NCBI RefSeq assembly: GCF_000423465.1
Contig: NZ_KE384020.1
Location: 203,409-267,408 of the forward strand
Direction: 5' to 3'
DNA: 64,000 nucleotides
DNA from: Propionicicella superfundia DSM 22317
GTDB taxonomy: Bacteria; Actinomycetota; Actinomycetes; Propionibacteriales; Propionibacteriaceae
The notes beneath the pieces were generated by a model. That model did not search any database. It had not been told where the DNA came from and saw nothing but the letters and a program-made list of their open reading frames with translations. Made by a program: the position numbers and the translations under genes. Position 1 is the stretch's first letter, and each line of letters opens with the position of its first letter. Positions 8,892 to 17,373 of this stretch are shown here, piece by piece.

Positions 8892-11067
8892 TCGGCTCGT
8901 CGCGGTCGGTCCTCCACAGCGACCTGGGCAGGATCCGCGCCCGCACGCGTTGCGTGCGGGTGGCCCCTGTCCGGGCCTGCACGATGATCGCGAGGGCTGC
9001 ACCGCCGACGTCCGCCGGAATCACCGGGTGCGCCGCGTAGCGGGCCTGCTCCACCGCCTGCGCGAGCAGGTGGACATCGGCGCCGGCCGACGGAAGGGAT
9101 TCCGCAAGCGAGGCCGCGGCCTGTCTCACGGACCCCTCCGGCCACGGACGCCCGAGGTCGGCGAAGGTGTCGCGGACCTCCGCCCAGGCCGCTTCGGCAC
9201 GCTCGGCCGGCGGCCGGCCGGCCACCGGGTCGAGTCGCCGGGAGCGGCGGCGCGACCGGATCATGCCCGGAGCGGCCAGCAGCGCGGCCAGCGCCGCGAT
9301 CCCGGCGACGATGCCGGCACCGGCGAGCCACGCACCGTCGGTGCGACGCTGGTCACCGGGCACGGGCGCGGCGGTGGTCGGCGCCGAGGTGCTGGTCGGC
9401 GTCGTCGGTGCGGTCTCGGCGGTGCCGGAGGTCGGCGTCGTCTCGGTCGGTGCGGTCGTCTGCGTGGACGTCGGCCGCGTGTAGGCGGGCGGGCTCGCGA
9501 CTCCGGGCGTCGGCTCGTAGGCGACCCACCCGAGACCCGCGTAGTACACCTCGGGCCATGCGTGCATCTGGCGGCCGGTCACCTCGTACATGTCGTCCAC
9601 GACCGTGCCGGGGGTGAACCCCACCACGACCCGGGTCGGCAGGCCGACGGCCCGGCCCAGCACCGCGAAGGCGGCCGCGAACTGCTCGCAGTACCCGGTG
9701 CGGTCGGTGAACAGGAAGCGGGTGAGGGCGTCGTAGCCCGAACCGGGCTGCGGGTCGGTGCTGTAGATGAAGCGGCTGGATCGCAGGAAGCCCTGCAGCG
9801 CGATCGCCCGGGCATGAGGGGTGTCGGCGCCGGCGGTGATCTCGGTGGCCAGTTCCCGGATCTCGTCGGGCAGGTCGCTCGGCAGCGCCGTGGTCTCGGC
9901 ACCCTCCTGCGGAGTGCCGGTGACAGCCGTCGCGAGCCGCTCGGCGGTGGGACGCACATCGAGCCACTCGACGTCGTAGCTGATGCCGGCGGTGACCGCG
10001 TCCTCGGTCACGGCGTCCAGCGACTCCACGGCGAACCCCCAGCGTCCCGTGCTCGTCGTCAGGGAGCGGGGCGCGTAGGGGACAGGGAGCCACTGGCTGT
10101 CGAACTGACCGACCTCGACGTGGGTCGTCTGTCGCCGCGCGCCGGACTGGGAATAGCCGGGGATGTCGGGAATCGGCCCGTACCGGATGGTCTGGGAGGC
10201 GGGCTTCCACCCCTCGGAGCTGAAGCTCGCGAGGGTGGCCATCCGCAGGTACGTGCCGCCGTCGGCATCGGTGCGATAGCGCAGCACGACCTGCGAGGAC
10301 TGCTCGGTGAGGTTGCGGCGCAGGTCGAGCGACGGGTCGCGCAGCAGCAGGGAGCTGCCGGAGCTCCCGGTCAGCGATCGGGGCGCCAGCGGCGGGATCA
10401 CCATGCCGGCTGCCAGCGTGACGGCGAGGGCCCCCGTCGCGGCGACGAGGGGCAGCCCCAGCCGGGCGGAGACGGCAGGAGGCCCGGAGTCCACGCCGAC
10501 GCCCGCGGCCCAGTCCCGGATCCGGCCGGCCTCCGCCGTGCCCAGCACCAGGCACCAGGCCGCCGCGACCGGGAGGAAGGTCCAGACGGCGACGTCGGCG
10601 GTCAGGGCCAGGGCCGGAACGAGGTACAGCGCCGTCAGCGGCAGCAGCGCCGCTCCGGGCGCGCGGCAGGTGATCGCGCACAGGTCGAACATCACGCCGA
10701 TGAGCCCGATGATCATGACGAGGAAGAAGCGGACGGAGACGTCGACGGCCATCGGCGCGACCTCCGTCTGGATGTGTTGCAGCGCGGCGGAGAACACGGT
10801 CGCGAGACGGTCCTCCCACGCCGCGCTCGGCGCGAGGCCGGTGAGACTGAACGCGCCGTACGCGAGCCAGCCTGCGCCGAGCAGGACGCCGACGAGAGGC
10901 TCGGGGAGGCGTAGCGCGCGCAGCGCGACGCCCAGGCCGAGCAGGGCCGCGACGACCAGCGCGGCCTGGGCGATCAGCGTCCTGTCCTCGGTCAGGGTCG
11001 TCAACGGCACAGCGCTCAGCAGGACGGCCGGAATGCCGGCCAGGGCCATCCGCCGCTCGTACCTCAT
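8872..11067 (-). CDS. Membrane-anchored transglutaminase-like protein
   Basis: 731 residues. The N-terminal 200 or so residues form several hydrophobic helices. An extracytoplasmic transglutaminase-core domain follows, with RTGYCEQFAAAFAVLGRAVG (catalytic Cys near residue 458), MHAWPEVYY (His near 501) and GLGWVAYEPTPG (acidic partner). A Thr/Pro-rich linker leads to one more membrane helix (GAGIVAGIAALAALLAAPG) and a cytoplasmic C-terminal domain. This is the DUF3488/DUF4129-type layout. ATG 11067 overlaps the DUF58 stop (ATGA). The moxR-DUF58-transglutaminase order is a widespread actinobacterial operon thought to act on envelope proteins; the substrate is unknown. Confidence 0.88.
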   Translation of the reverse strand: MRYERRMALAGIPAVLLSAVPLTTLTEDRTLIAQAALVVAALLGLGVALRALRLPEPLVGVLLGAGWLAYGAFSLTGLAPSAAWEDRLATVFSAALQHIQTEVAPMAVDVSVRFFLVMIIGLIGVMFDLCAITCRAPGAALLPLTALYLVPALALTADVAVWTFLPVAAAWCLVLGTAEAGRIRDWAAGVGVDSGPPAVSARLGLPLVAATGALAVTLAAGMVIPPLAPRSLTGSSGSSLLLRDPSLDLRRNLTEQSSQVVLRYRTDADGGTYLRMATLASFSSEGWKPASQTIRYGPIPDIPGYSQSGARRQTTHVEVGQFDSQWLPVPYAPRSLTTSTGRWGFAVESLDAVTEDAVTAGISYDVEWLDVRPTAERLATAVTGTPQEGAETTALPSDLPDEIRELATEITAGADTPHARAIALQGFLRSSRFIYSTDPQPGSGYDALTRFLFTDRTGYCEQFAAAFAVLGRAVGLPTRVVVGFTPGTVVDDMYEVTGRQMHAWPEVYYAGLGWVAYEPTPGVASPPAYTRPTSTQTTAPTETTPTSGTAETAPTTPTSTSAPTTAAPVPGDQRRTDGAWLAGAGIVAGIAALAALLAAPGMIRSRRRSRRLDPVAGRPPAERAEAAWAEVRDTFADLGRPWPEGSVRQAAASLAESLPSAGADVHLLAQAVEQARYAAHPVIPADVGGAALAIIVQARTGATRTQRVRARILPRSLWRTDRDEPISSPGA

Positions 11068-12266
11068 GCGTTGCCTCCCGCGCGGAGGAGGTGCAGCCAC
11101 GCACTGCCGACGTCGGTCGCGGGATCGGCCTCCACGACCGTCCAGCCGCCTTCCCGCAGCGCGGTCGCCGCCGCGACCGTGCCCTCGTCACGGTCCTGCG
11201 TGCACACGATCGCTGCTCCGGCCCGTGCACCGGCGGCATCGACCAGCGCTGCGGCGTCGGCGGGCGAGAGGCGTCCGGTGAGCGCGATCAGCAGGCCGCT
11301 GCCCGGCCCGGCGCCCGCATCTCGGCCGGGCGGGCCCGATGCCGGGCTCTCGGCCAGCTCGGCGTACGTGGTGAGGATGCTCGCACCGGTGAGCGGCCGG
11401 GAGTCGGCGCAGAGTCGGCCGTCGGCGGTGACCTGGGTCAGCGCGAACCCCTCGTCGACGCAGTGGAGCGCGATGGACGCCGCCGTCGCGACCGTCCATT
11501 CGAAGGTGCCCTCGGCCTCCGGCCCGGTGTGTGCGCGTGCCCGCGTGTCGACGAGCAGGGTGACCGACAGATCTCTGGCCTGTTCCTCGCGGCGCACCAT
11601 CAGTGCCTGCGCCCGGGCCGACGATCGCCAGTGGATGCGGCGCACGTCGTCGCCCGTGCGGTACTCGCGGACCATCACGTCGTCGCTGCCGACATGCCCC
11701 ATGCGCGACACGAGCCCGACCAGGCCGGCCGCGGTTCCCCGCGAGAGCTCGGTCAGGGGTGTGATCCGCGGCGGCACGAGCACCTCGGTCGTCCCCGGGA
11801 GGACGCGCCGGGAGCGGGCGAGGCCGAACGGATCCACGGCGTCGGCGACGAGGGGACCGAGGCGGAAGCGTCCGCGGCGCGCCGCGACGAGGTCGTAGCG
11901 GATCTGCCGTTGCCAGCGTCCGCGCAGATCCGTCACGGCGAAGCGGACGCGCCCGTCGAACGCGTCCGGGACGGTCTCCTCGACGAGGAGGTCGCACAGC
12001 ATGAAACCACCGGAGCGCGTCAGGTCGATGCGCGTCGTGAACCGCTGCCCCTGCGGAACCTGGACGGTCGTGACGGGTCGTGTCGCCGAGAGCCGCGGGC
12101 GGCCGGCCAGGACCGAGGCCAGGGCGAGCGCGGGCAGTGCGAGGAGAAGCACGGCCGCCAGAAGGAGGTCGCGCTGCCCGGACGCGATCGCGCCGACGCC
12201 GAGCACGGCAGCGGAGACCAGCAGGGCCTTCCCGCGGCCGCTCAGGAGGGTCCAGGGGTTGGCCAT
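11064..12266 (-). CDS. DUF58 domain protein (vWA-like), membrane-anchored
   Basis: 400 residues. Two N-terminal hydrophobic helices (LLVSAAVLGVGAIASG and LLLAAVLLLALPALALASVL) precede a soluble part with the DUF58 signature: VREYRTGDDVRRIHWRSSAR around residue 200 and LLVDTRARAH after it. DUF58 proteins are vWA-related partners of MoxR ATPases. ATG 12266 overlaps the moxR stop by one base (TGATG), and its own stop overlaps the next start, so all three genes are coupled. Confidence 0.88.
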   Translation of the reverse strand: MANPWTLLSGRGKALLVSAAVLGVGAIASGQRDLLLAAVLLLALPALALASVLAGRPRLSATRPVTTVQVPQGQRFTTRIDLTRSGGFMLCDLLVEETVPDAFDGRVRFAVTDLRGRWQRQIRYDLVAARRGRFRLGPLVADAVDPFGLARSRRVLPGTTEVLVPPRITPLTELSRGTAAGLVGLVSRMGHVGSDDVMVREYRTGDDVRRIHWRSSARAQALMVRREEQARDLSVTLLVDTRARAHTGPEAEGTFEWTVATAASIALHCVDEGFALTQVTADGRLCADSRPLTGASILTTYAELAESPASGPPGRDAGAGPGSGLLIALTGRLSPADAAALVDAAGARAGAAIVCTQDRDEGTVAAATALREGGWTVVEADPATDVGSAWLHLLRAGGNA

Positions 12267-13237
12267 CACCGTCCTGTCGGTATGCGGACCGTCTTGATGA
12301 TCGACGCGACGATGTCGCCCATGTCCCGTCGTGAGAGCCGTGCGTGGGCGGCGGGCAGCAGCCGGTGGCTGAGGACGGCCGGGGCGAGTCCGGCGACGTC
12401 GTCGGGAATGACGAAATCGCGTCCCGCGAGGGCGGCGGCGGCGCGGCTGGCGCGCAGCAGGTGGAGGGACGCACGGGGTGAGGCGCCGAGGCGGAGCTCG
12501 GCGGTGTGCCGGGTGGCCTCGACCACTCGGACGAGGTAGTCCTTCACGACGGGCGCCACGAACACCGTGGTGACCGCCTCGATGAGCGCGGTGACGGTCG
12601 CCGCGTCGGTGACCGGTGCCAGCGCGTCGAGCGGGTTGTGGGTCCCGTGGGAGTCCAGCATCGCCAGTTCGGAGGCGCGGGCCGGGTACCCGAGGTTGAT
12701 GCGGGCCATGAACCGGTCGCGCTGCGCCTCGGGCAGCGGAAACGTCCCCTCCATCTCGATCGGGTTCTGGGTGGCGACGACCATGAACGGCGTGGGGAGC
12801 CGGTACGTGGTGCCGTCGACGGACACCTGCCGTTCCTCCATCGACTCCAGCAGTGCGGACTGGGTCTTCGGCGAGGCGCGGTTGACCTCGTCCCCGACGA
12901 CGATCTGAGCGAAGATGCCGCCCGGCTTGAACTCGAAGTCCTGCGTGTGCTGGTTGAAGACGGATACGCCGGTGATGTCGGTCGGCAACAGGTCGGGCGT
13001 GAACTGGATGCGCTTGACCTCGGCCGAGATGGACCGGCCGAGCGATTTCGCGAGCATGGTCTTGCCGACGCCCGGGATGTCCTCCACGAGGAGGTGACCC
13101 TCGGCCAGGAGGACCGTGAGCGCCACGTCGATGGCCTCGGACTTGCCTTCGATGACGGTCTCGATGCCCGTGCGGACCCTGCCCATGACCTCGCGTACCT
13201 CGTCCAGCGTCGCCGCCGTCCTCGTCGCATGCGTCAC
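12266..13237 (-). CDS. MoxR family AAA+ ATPase
   Basis: 323 residues from GTG 13237 with a GGAGGAG ribosome-binding site. Walker A is DIPGVGKTMLAKS, Walker B is VVGDEVNRA, and the MoxR-specific segments QFTPDLLPTDITG, ATQNPIEMEGTFPLPEAQ and the LGASPRASL C-terminal motif are all present. MoxR ATPases act as chaperones that mature partner proteins, here presumably with the DUF58 and transglutaminase products of the same operon. First gene of the operon, divergent from mraZ. Confidence 0.93.
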   Translation of the reverse strand: MTHATRTAATLDEVREVMGRVRTGIETVIEGKSEAIDVALTVLLAEGHLLVEDIPGVGKTMLAKSLGRSISAEVKRIQFTPDLLPTDITGVSVFNQHTQDFEFKPGGIFAQIVVGDEVNRASPKTQSALLESMEERQVSVDGTTYRLPTPFMVVATQNPIEMEGTFPLPEAQRDRFMARINLGYPARASELAMLDSHGTHNPLDALAPVTDAATVTALIEAVTTVFVAPVVKDYLVRVVEATRHTAELRLGASPRASLHLLRASRAAAALAGRDFVIPDDVAGLAPAVLSHRLLPAAHARLSRRDMGDIVASIIKTVRIPTGR

Positions 13238-13266
13238 GTGGACTCCTCCGGATCGTGGTTGGCACC

Positions 13267-13272
13267 ACCTTA
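13267..13272 (-). promoter_or_regulatory. Putative -10 element for the moxR operon
   Basis: On the minus strand the hexamer TAAGGT (TANNNT type) lies 30 nt before the moxR GTG, leaving room for a short leader with the GGAGGAG site. No convincing -35 was seen. Confidence 0.4.
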
Positions 13273-13359
13273 CAAGCCGGTTCCAGGCAGGGATCCGGAA
13301 CCCGTCCTGGCCGGTCCGGACACGCCGACGCGCGGTTTTGCCCGCCCGAGGGGGTGTCA

Positions 13360-13395
13360 GTGGAGGGAAGTGGAGTAAAGTGGTGGCAAGTGGAG
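13360..13395 (+). promoter_or_regulatory. Array of four MraZ-binding boxes over the dcw promoter
   Basis: GTGGAG, GTGGAG, GTGGTG and GTGGAG start at 13360, 13370, 13380 and 13390, an exact 10-bp period (one helical turn) with 4-nt A/G-rich spacers. This is the known architecture of MraZ operators: direct GTGG/TGGG-type repeats with 10-bp spacing upstream of mraZ. A TANNNT -10 (TAAAGT, 13376-13381) lies inside the array between boxes 2 and 3, so bound MraZ would cover the promoter. Transcription would begin near 13388, about 45 nt before mraZ. Confidence 0.85.
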
Positions 13396-13432
13396 GGATT
13401 AGGCGTCGTGGAGCGAGGAGGTGGGTGCCGCG

Positions 13433-13858
13433 ATGTTCCTGGGCACATACACCCCGAAGCTCGACGAGAAGGGCCGGATCATCCTTCCGGCCAGGTTCCG
13501 CGAGGAGCTGACCGCCGGTCTGGTGCTCGCCCGCAACCAGGAGCGTTCGATCGTGATCTGGCCGCGAGCGGTGTTCGAGGCCGAGGCGCTGCGGGCCCTG
13601 GAGGGGCCCTCCACGCTGCAGAAGGTGCGCGACTACCAGCGGATGCTGGCGGCGGGCGCCACGGAGGAGACACCCGACAAGCAGGGGCGGATCACCATCC
13701 CGCCTCCGTTGCGGCAGTGGGCCGGCTTGGAGCGGGACGTGGTGGTCATCGGCGCGCTGAACCGCGTCGAGGTGTGGTCACCCGAGGGCTGGGAGGCGTA
13801 CTCCGCAGCTCAGGAGGAGGCCTTCGCGGGGATGAACGAGATCGTGTTCCCGCAATGA
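13433..13858 (+). CDS. mraZ: Transcriptional regulator MraZ
   Basis: 141 residues, standard length. Two SpoVT/AbrB-type domains are visible: FLGTYTPKLDEKGRIILPARFR at the N-terminus and ATEETPDKQGRITIPPPLR from about residue 75. ATG 13433 gives the family's usual MFLGTYTPKLDEKGR start with GAGGAGGTG ahead of it; a GTG at 13421 would add four residues. MraZ is a DNA-binding autoregulator of the dcw cluster, and its box array is directly upstream. Confidence 0.95.
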   Translation: MFLGTYTPKLDEKGRIILPARFREELTAGLVLARNQERSIVIWPRAVFEAEALRALEGPSTLQKVRDYQRMLAAGATEETPDKQGRITIPPPLRQWAGLERDVVVIGALNRVEVWSPEGWEAYSAAQEEAFAGMNEIVFPQ

Positions 13859-14001
13859 CCTGTGCGGGAGCGGCTCCCGCGGTGCGGCTTCGACCCGAGG
13901 GTCCGGCCCCCTGGCGCACCTTCCCTGGCGCCAGGTTGTCGGCCTCGGATCGAAACCGGACGGCGGGAGCCGACGAGACGACGAGCGAACGGGGGAGGAC
14001 C

Positions 14002-14952
14002 GTGGAGCACCGGCACGTGCCCGTCATGCTCGAGCAGGTCGTGGCTGCGCTGAGCCCCGCCCTGGACCATGCGGGAGCGATCTACGTCGACGGCACCCTC
14101 GGTCTGGCCGGGCACGCCGAGGCGATCCTCACCGCCTGCCCCGGGGCTCGCCTGATCGGCATCGACCGTGACCCCCACGCCCTGGCGCGCTCCCGTGAGC
14201 GGCTCGCCGGGTTCGGCGACCGGGTCGTCCTCGTCGAAGCGGTCTACGACGAACTGAGCGCGGTGCTCGAACGCCTCGGCACGCCGCCGGTCGCCGCCGT
14301 CCTGCTCGACCTGGGGCTCTCCTCGCTGCAGATCGACGACCTGGACCGGGGGTTCTCGTACTCCCAGGACGCGCCGCTGGACATGCGCATGTCGCCCGCC
14401 GACGACCTCACCGCGGCCGCTGTCGTCAACACGTACTCCGTCGGCGACCTGGCACGCATCCTGCGCCGGTACGGGGAGGAACGGTTCGCGGACCGGATCG
14501 CGGCCCGCATCGTCGCCGCGCGCGAGAGCACGGCGTTCACGCGGACCCGGCAGTTGGCCGACGTCGTGGCCGACGCCATCCCCATGGCGGCGAGGGGCAG
14601 CGGGGGCCACCCCGCCAAGCGGACCTTCCAGGCACTGCGGATCGAGGTCAACCGCGAGCTGGACGCGCTCTCCGGCGTCCTCGCGCAAGCGCTGGCCGCC
14701 GTCGGCGTCGGTGGCCGCGTCGCCGTCCTCGCCTACCACTCACTGGAGGACAGGGCGGTGAAGCGGGCGTTCCGCGATCGCGTCGAGGTGCGGCTGCCGC
14801 CGAACCTGCCCGTGGTCCCCGACCATCTCCGTCCGCGGTTCCGGCTCGTCACTCACGGCGCGCAGCGACCGACCGCCGCCGAGGTGGAGTCCAATCCTCG
14901 TGCCGCCTCCGCACGATTCCGAGTCGCCGAACGCATCAGGGAGGACGCATGA
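14002..14952 (+). CDS. rsmH: 16S rRNA (cytosine1402-N4)-methyltransferase RsmH
   Basis: 316 residues from GTG 14002, which has a GGGGGAGGA site 4 nt upstream and gives the family start VEHRHVPVMLEQVV. SAM-binding motif IYVDGTLGLAGHAEAIL, then LIGIDRDPHAL, and the family signature VLLDLGLSSLQIDDLDRGFSY. It methylates C1402 in the ribosomal P site. An in-frame ATG at 13855 overlaps the mraZ stop (ATGA) and would add 49 low-complexity residues; I prefer the GTG but the long form cannot be excluded. Confidence 0.93.
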   Translation: MEHRHVPVMLEQVVAALSPALDHAGAIYVDGTLGLAGHAEAILTACPGARLIGIDRDPHALARSRERLAGFGDRVVLVEAVYDELSAVLERLGTPPVAAVLLDLGLSSLQIDDLDRGFSYSQDAPLDMRMSPADDLTAAAVVNTYSVGDLARILRRYGEERFADRIAARIVAARESTAFTRTRQLADVVADAIPMAARGSGGHPAKRTFQALRIEVNRELDALSGVLAQALAAVGVGGRVAVLAYHSLEDRAVKRAFRDRVEVRLPPNLPVVPDHLRPRFRLVTHGAQRPTAAEVESNPRAASARFRVAERIREDA

Positions 14953-15455
14953 GCTCGCTCCGTGCCCCATCGCCCCGGCCGGCCTCACGGCCGACCGCGC
15001 CACGGCTGCAACCCGTCCCACGCCGGCGGCGGCAGATGCGGCAGACGCCCTTCATCCTCGTGTTCGTCACCATGCTGGCGCTCGGGATGGTGGGCCTGCT
15101 CGTCCTCACCACGAAGCTCCAGGACCAGGCCTTCGAGCTGCGGTCGCTGCAGCAGCAGGCGACGGAACTGAGCTATCGCGAGGCGTCCCTCGAGTCCGAC
15201 GTCGACAAGGCACGCTCCCCGCAGGCACTGGCCGCGCTGGCGTCCGCGCTGGGCATGCGCGCCAACACGCACGCGGTCTACATCGAACTGCCGTCCGGCA
15301 AGATCGTCGGCACCCCGACGAAGGTGAAGGAGTCGGACATGTCGTCGATCGTCGTGAAGACGGCCGAGGAGAGCGCCGCCGAGGCGGCGGCGCGCGCGGA
15401 GGCGACACAACAGGCCCAGGCGCGGGCGACGCAGACCCAGTCACAGCAGGGGTAG
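14949..15455 (+). CDS. FtsL-like septum protein
   Basis: 168 residues, ATG overlapping the rsmH stop. A basic, proline-rich cytoplasmic N-terminus is followed by a single membrane helix (FILVFVTMLALGMVGLLVLTT, about residues 35-55) and a coiled-coil stretch (KLQDQAFELRSLQQQATELSY). This is the FtsL/FtsB topology, and the gene lies in the ftsL position between rsmH and ftsI. The C-terminal 35 residues are Ala/Gln-rich. FtsL forms a complex with FtsQ and FtsB that activates FtsWI; sequence conservation is low, so the assignment rests on topology and place. Confidence 0.75.
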   Translation: MSSLRAPSPRPASRPTAPRLQPVPRRRRQMRQTPFILVFVTMLALGMVGLLVLTTKLQDQAFELRSLQQQATELSYREASLESDVDKARSPQALAALASALGMRANTHAVYIELPSGKIVGTPTKVKESDMSSIVVKTAEESAAEAAARAEATQQAQARATQTQSQQG

Positions 15456-15459
15456 CCAC

Positions 15460-17352
15460 ATGGCCCGTCGGAAGAGTTCTCAGCCGCTGCTCGAACGCAT
15501 CATCGACCGGGTGGAGTCCCGCCCGCGGCGACGTCGCCCGCGTCGCAACCGCAAACTGAAGGTCGGTTCGACCCCCCGACGCATCCAGGCGGCTCTCCTC
15601 GTGTGCGCCATCCTCGCGTCGGTCGCCGCCGGCCGAGCCATCACGATCCAGGTGTTCGACCCGAGCGCCTATGCCGAGGCGGCCGCACGCGAGATGACGG
15701 CCTCGCGCGTCCTGGCCGCGAACCGAGGCGAGATCACAGACCGCAACGGCACCCCCTTGGCCGTGTCGGTGCCCGCGGTGACCGTCGTCGCCGACCCCCT
15801 CCTGATCGCCACCAACGGAAAGCTCGACACGGCCGACATGACCGAGGAGGACAAGCAGCAGGCCGCGGCCGCGCCGGCCCTGATCGCGGCGGTCCTCGCC
15901 AAGCATCTCGGAGAGTCCGCCGACACCTACCTGTCCCAGCTCACCAAGCAGAACACCCGCTACTCGATCCTCGCGAAGAAGGTGATGGCCAGCACCTACC
16001 TGGACATCGCCAGCGATCTCAGCGCGCAGGACCTGATCGGCGTCTACCGGGAGCAGACGCCGGACCGGACCTATCCCAACGGGACGTTGGCGGCCAACAT
16101 CATCGGCTTCGTCAACTCCGAAGGCAGCGGTGCCGCCGGGCTCGAGTACTCGCTCGACTCGTCCCTCACCGGAACAGACGGACTCGAGGTGTACGAGACC
16201 TCCCCGAACGGCCGCATCCCGCTCGGCTCCAACGTCGTGACCGCCGCCGAGGACGGCACCAGCTACCAGTTGACCATCGACTCCGAGCTCCAGTGGACGC
16301 TCGAGGCGCGGCTGGCGGCACAGGTGAAGACGAGCGGTGCCACGTCCGGCACGGGCATCGTCATGAACGTGAAGACCGGCGAGATCCTCGCGATGGCGAA
16401 CACGAACACCTACGACCCGAACAACCCCGGCGACGCGGACGCCTCGGCGACCGGCAACGACGCGATCATGTCGACGTACGAGCCCGGGTCCGTGCAGAAG
16501 CTGGCCACGGTGGCGGCGCTGCTGGACACCGGCACCATCACGCCCGAGACGCGGGTCGTCGTCCCGAACACGATCCAGTCGGCCGACAAGCGCATCAAGG
16601 ACGCCTGGACGCACGGCACCATGTATCTCACCGCCCGCGGGGTCGTGGCGTACTCGTCCAACGTCGGGACGGTCAAGCTCGCACGCCAGATGGACAAGGC
16701 CACGCTGGCGGAGTACCTGTCCAAGCTGGGCTTCGGCTCGACGACCGGGCTTCCGCTGGCCGGGGAGGCGACGGGATCCATCCCGGGTGCCGACATGAGC
16801 GATCAGACCCGCGACCAGGTCGCGTTCGGCCAGGGGCTGTCCGTCACCGCCGTGCAGGAGGCGGCCGCGGTGGCGGCCCTCGTCAACGGCGGCGTGTACC
16901 ACCAGCCCACGATCATCACGTCGGCGACCGACGGCGACGGGAACGCCGTCCCGGTCGCCCAGCAGACCGCGAAGCGCGTCGTCAGCGAGACCACCTCGTC
17001 GCAGATCCGCGACATGATGGAGGCGATGGCGAAGATGTCGGCGCGACAGGGCAATCGCAGTGTGGCCCTGGACGACTTCCGCAGCGGCGCGAAGACGGGC
17101 ACGGCCCAGCGGTACGACTCGTCATGCGGCTGCTACCGGGGCTATGTCGTCTCCGTCATCGGCGCGGCGCCGATCGAGGATCCCCAGATCCTCACGTACA
17201 TCGTCATCGACCAGCCGGGCAAGGGGTACCAGAGCGGCAACCTCGCCGCGGGGCCGGTCTACAAGGACATCATGCAGTTGGCCCTCGTCCGGTACGGCGT
17301 CGCACAGTCCACGACGACGAGTCCGGACACGGCGGTCACCTACAACCCATGA
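15460..17352 (+). CDS. ftsI: Penicillin-binding protein 3 (septal transpeptidase FtsI/PbpB)
   Basis: 630 residues. A basic N-terminus and one membrane helix (IQAALLVCAILASVAAGRA) are followed by a dimerisation domain and a transpeptidase domain. The three active-site motifs are present: SVQK in YEPGSVQKLATV (serine near 344), SSN (near 398) in YSSNVGTVKL, and KTG (near 545) in GAKTGTAQ. It cross-links septal peptidoglycan with FtsW. It starts 4 nt after the ftsL-like gene. Confidence 0.95.
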   Translation: MARRKSSQPLLERIIDRVESRPRRRRPRRNRKLKVGSTPRRIQAALLVCAILASVAAGRAITIQVFDPSAYAEAAAREMTASRVLAANRGEITDRNGTPLAVSVPAVTVVADPLLIATNGKLDTADMTEEDKQQAAAAPALIAAVLAKHLGESADTYLSQLTKQNTRYSILAKKVMASTYLDIASDLSAQDLIGVYREQTPDRTYPNGTLAANIIGFVNSEGSGAAGLEYSLDSSLTGTDGLEVYETSPNGRIPLGSNVVTAAEDGTSYQLTIDSELQWTLEARLAAQVKTSGATSGTGIVMNVKTGEILAMANTNTYDPNNPGDADASATGNDAIMSTYEPGSVQKLATVAALLDTGTITPETRVVVPNTIQSADKRIKDAWTHGTMYLTARGVVAYSSNVGTVKLARQMDKATLAEYLSKLGFGSTTGLPLAGEATGSIPGADMSDQTRDQVAFGQGLSVTAVQEAAAVAALVNGGVYHQPTIITSATDGDGNAVPVAQQTAKRVVSETTSSQIRDMMEAMAKMSARQGNRSVALDDFRSGAKTGTAQRYDSSCGCYRGYVVSVIGAAPIEDPQILTYIVIDQPGKGYQSGNLAAGPVYKDIMQLALVRYGVAQSTTTSPDTAVTYNP

Positions 17353-17361
17353 CGACTTGGG

Positions 17362-17367
17362 TAGCGT
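17362..17367 (+). promoter_or_regulatory. Putative leaderless-type -10 before murE
   Basis: TAGCGT (TANNNT) ends 6 nt before the murE GTG at 17374, and murE has no good ribosome-binding site. This placement would make the GTG the first or nearly first base of a secondary transcript inside the dcw cluster. Confidence 0.5.
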
Positions 17368-17373
17368 GACCCT

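Noticed and set aside
8950-10914. 654-codon open frame on the plus strand opposite the transglutaminase gene
   Set aside because: Arg/Gly-rich translation with no family features; it mirrors the GC-rich third positions of the real minus-strand gene.
9353-11239. Alternative minus-strand frame overlapping the transglutaminase gene
   Set aside because: Arg/Pro-rich out-of-frame translation; the membrane helices and Cys-His-acidic residues are in the other frame.
13360-13395. Short tandem repeats as a possible CRISPR-like or satellite array
   Set aside because: Unit of 10 bp with only four copies, located exactly where MraZ boxes are expected.
13421-13432. Upstream GTG for mraZ
   Set aside because: It overlaps the ribosome-binding site; MFLGTYTPKLDEKGR from 13433 is the conserved start.
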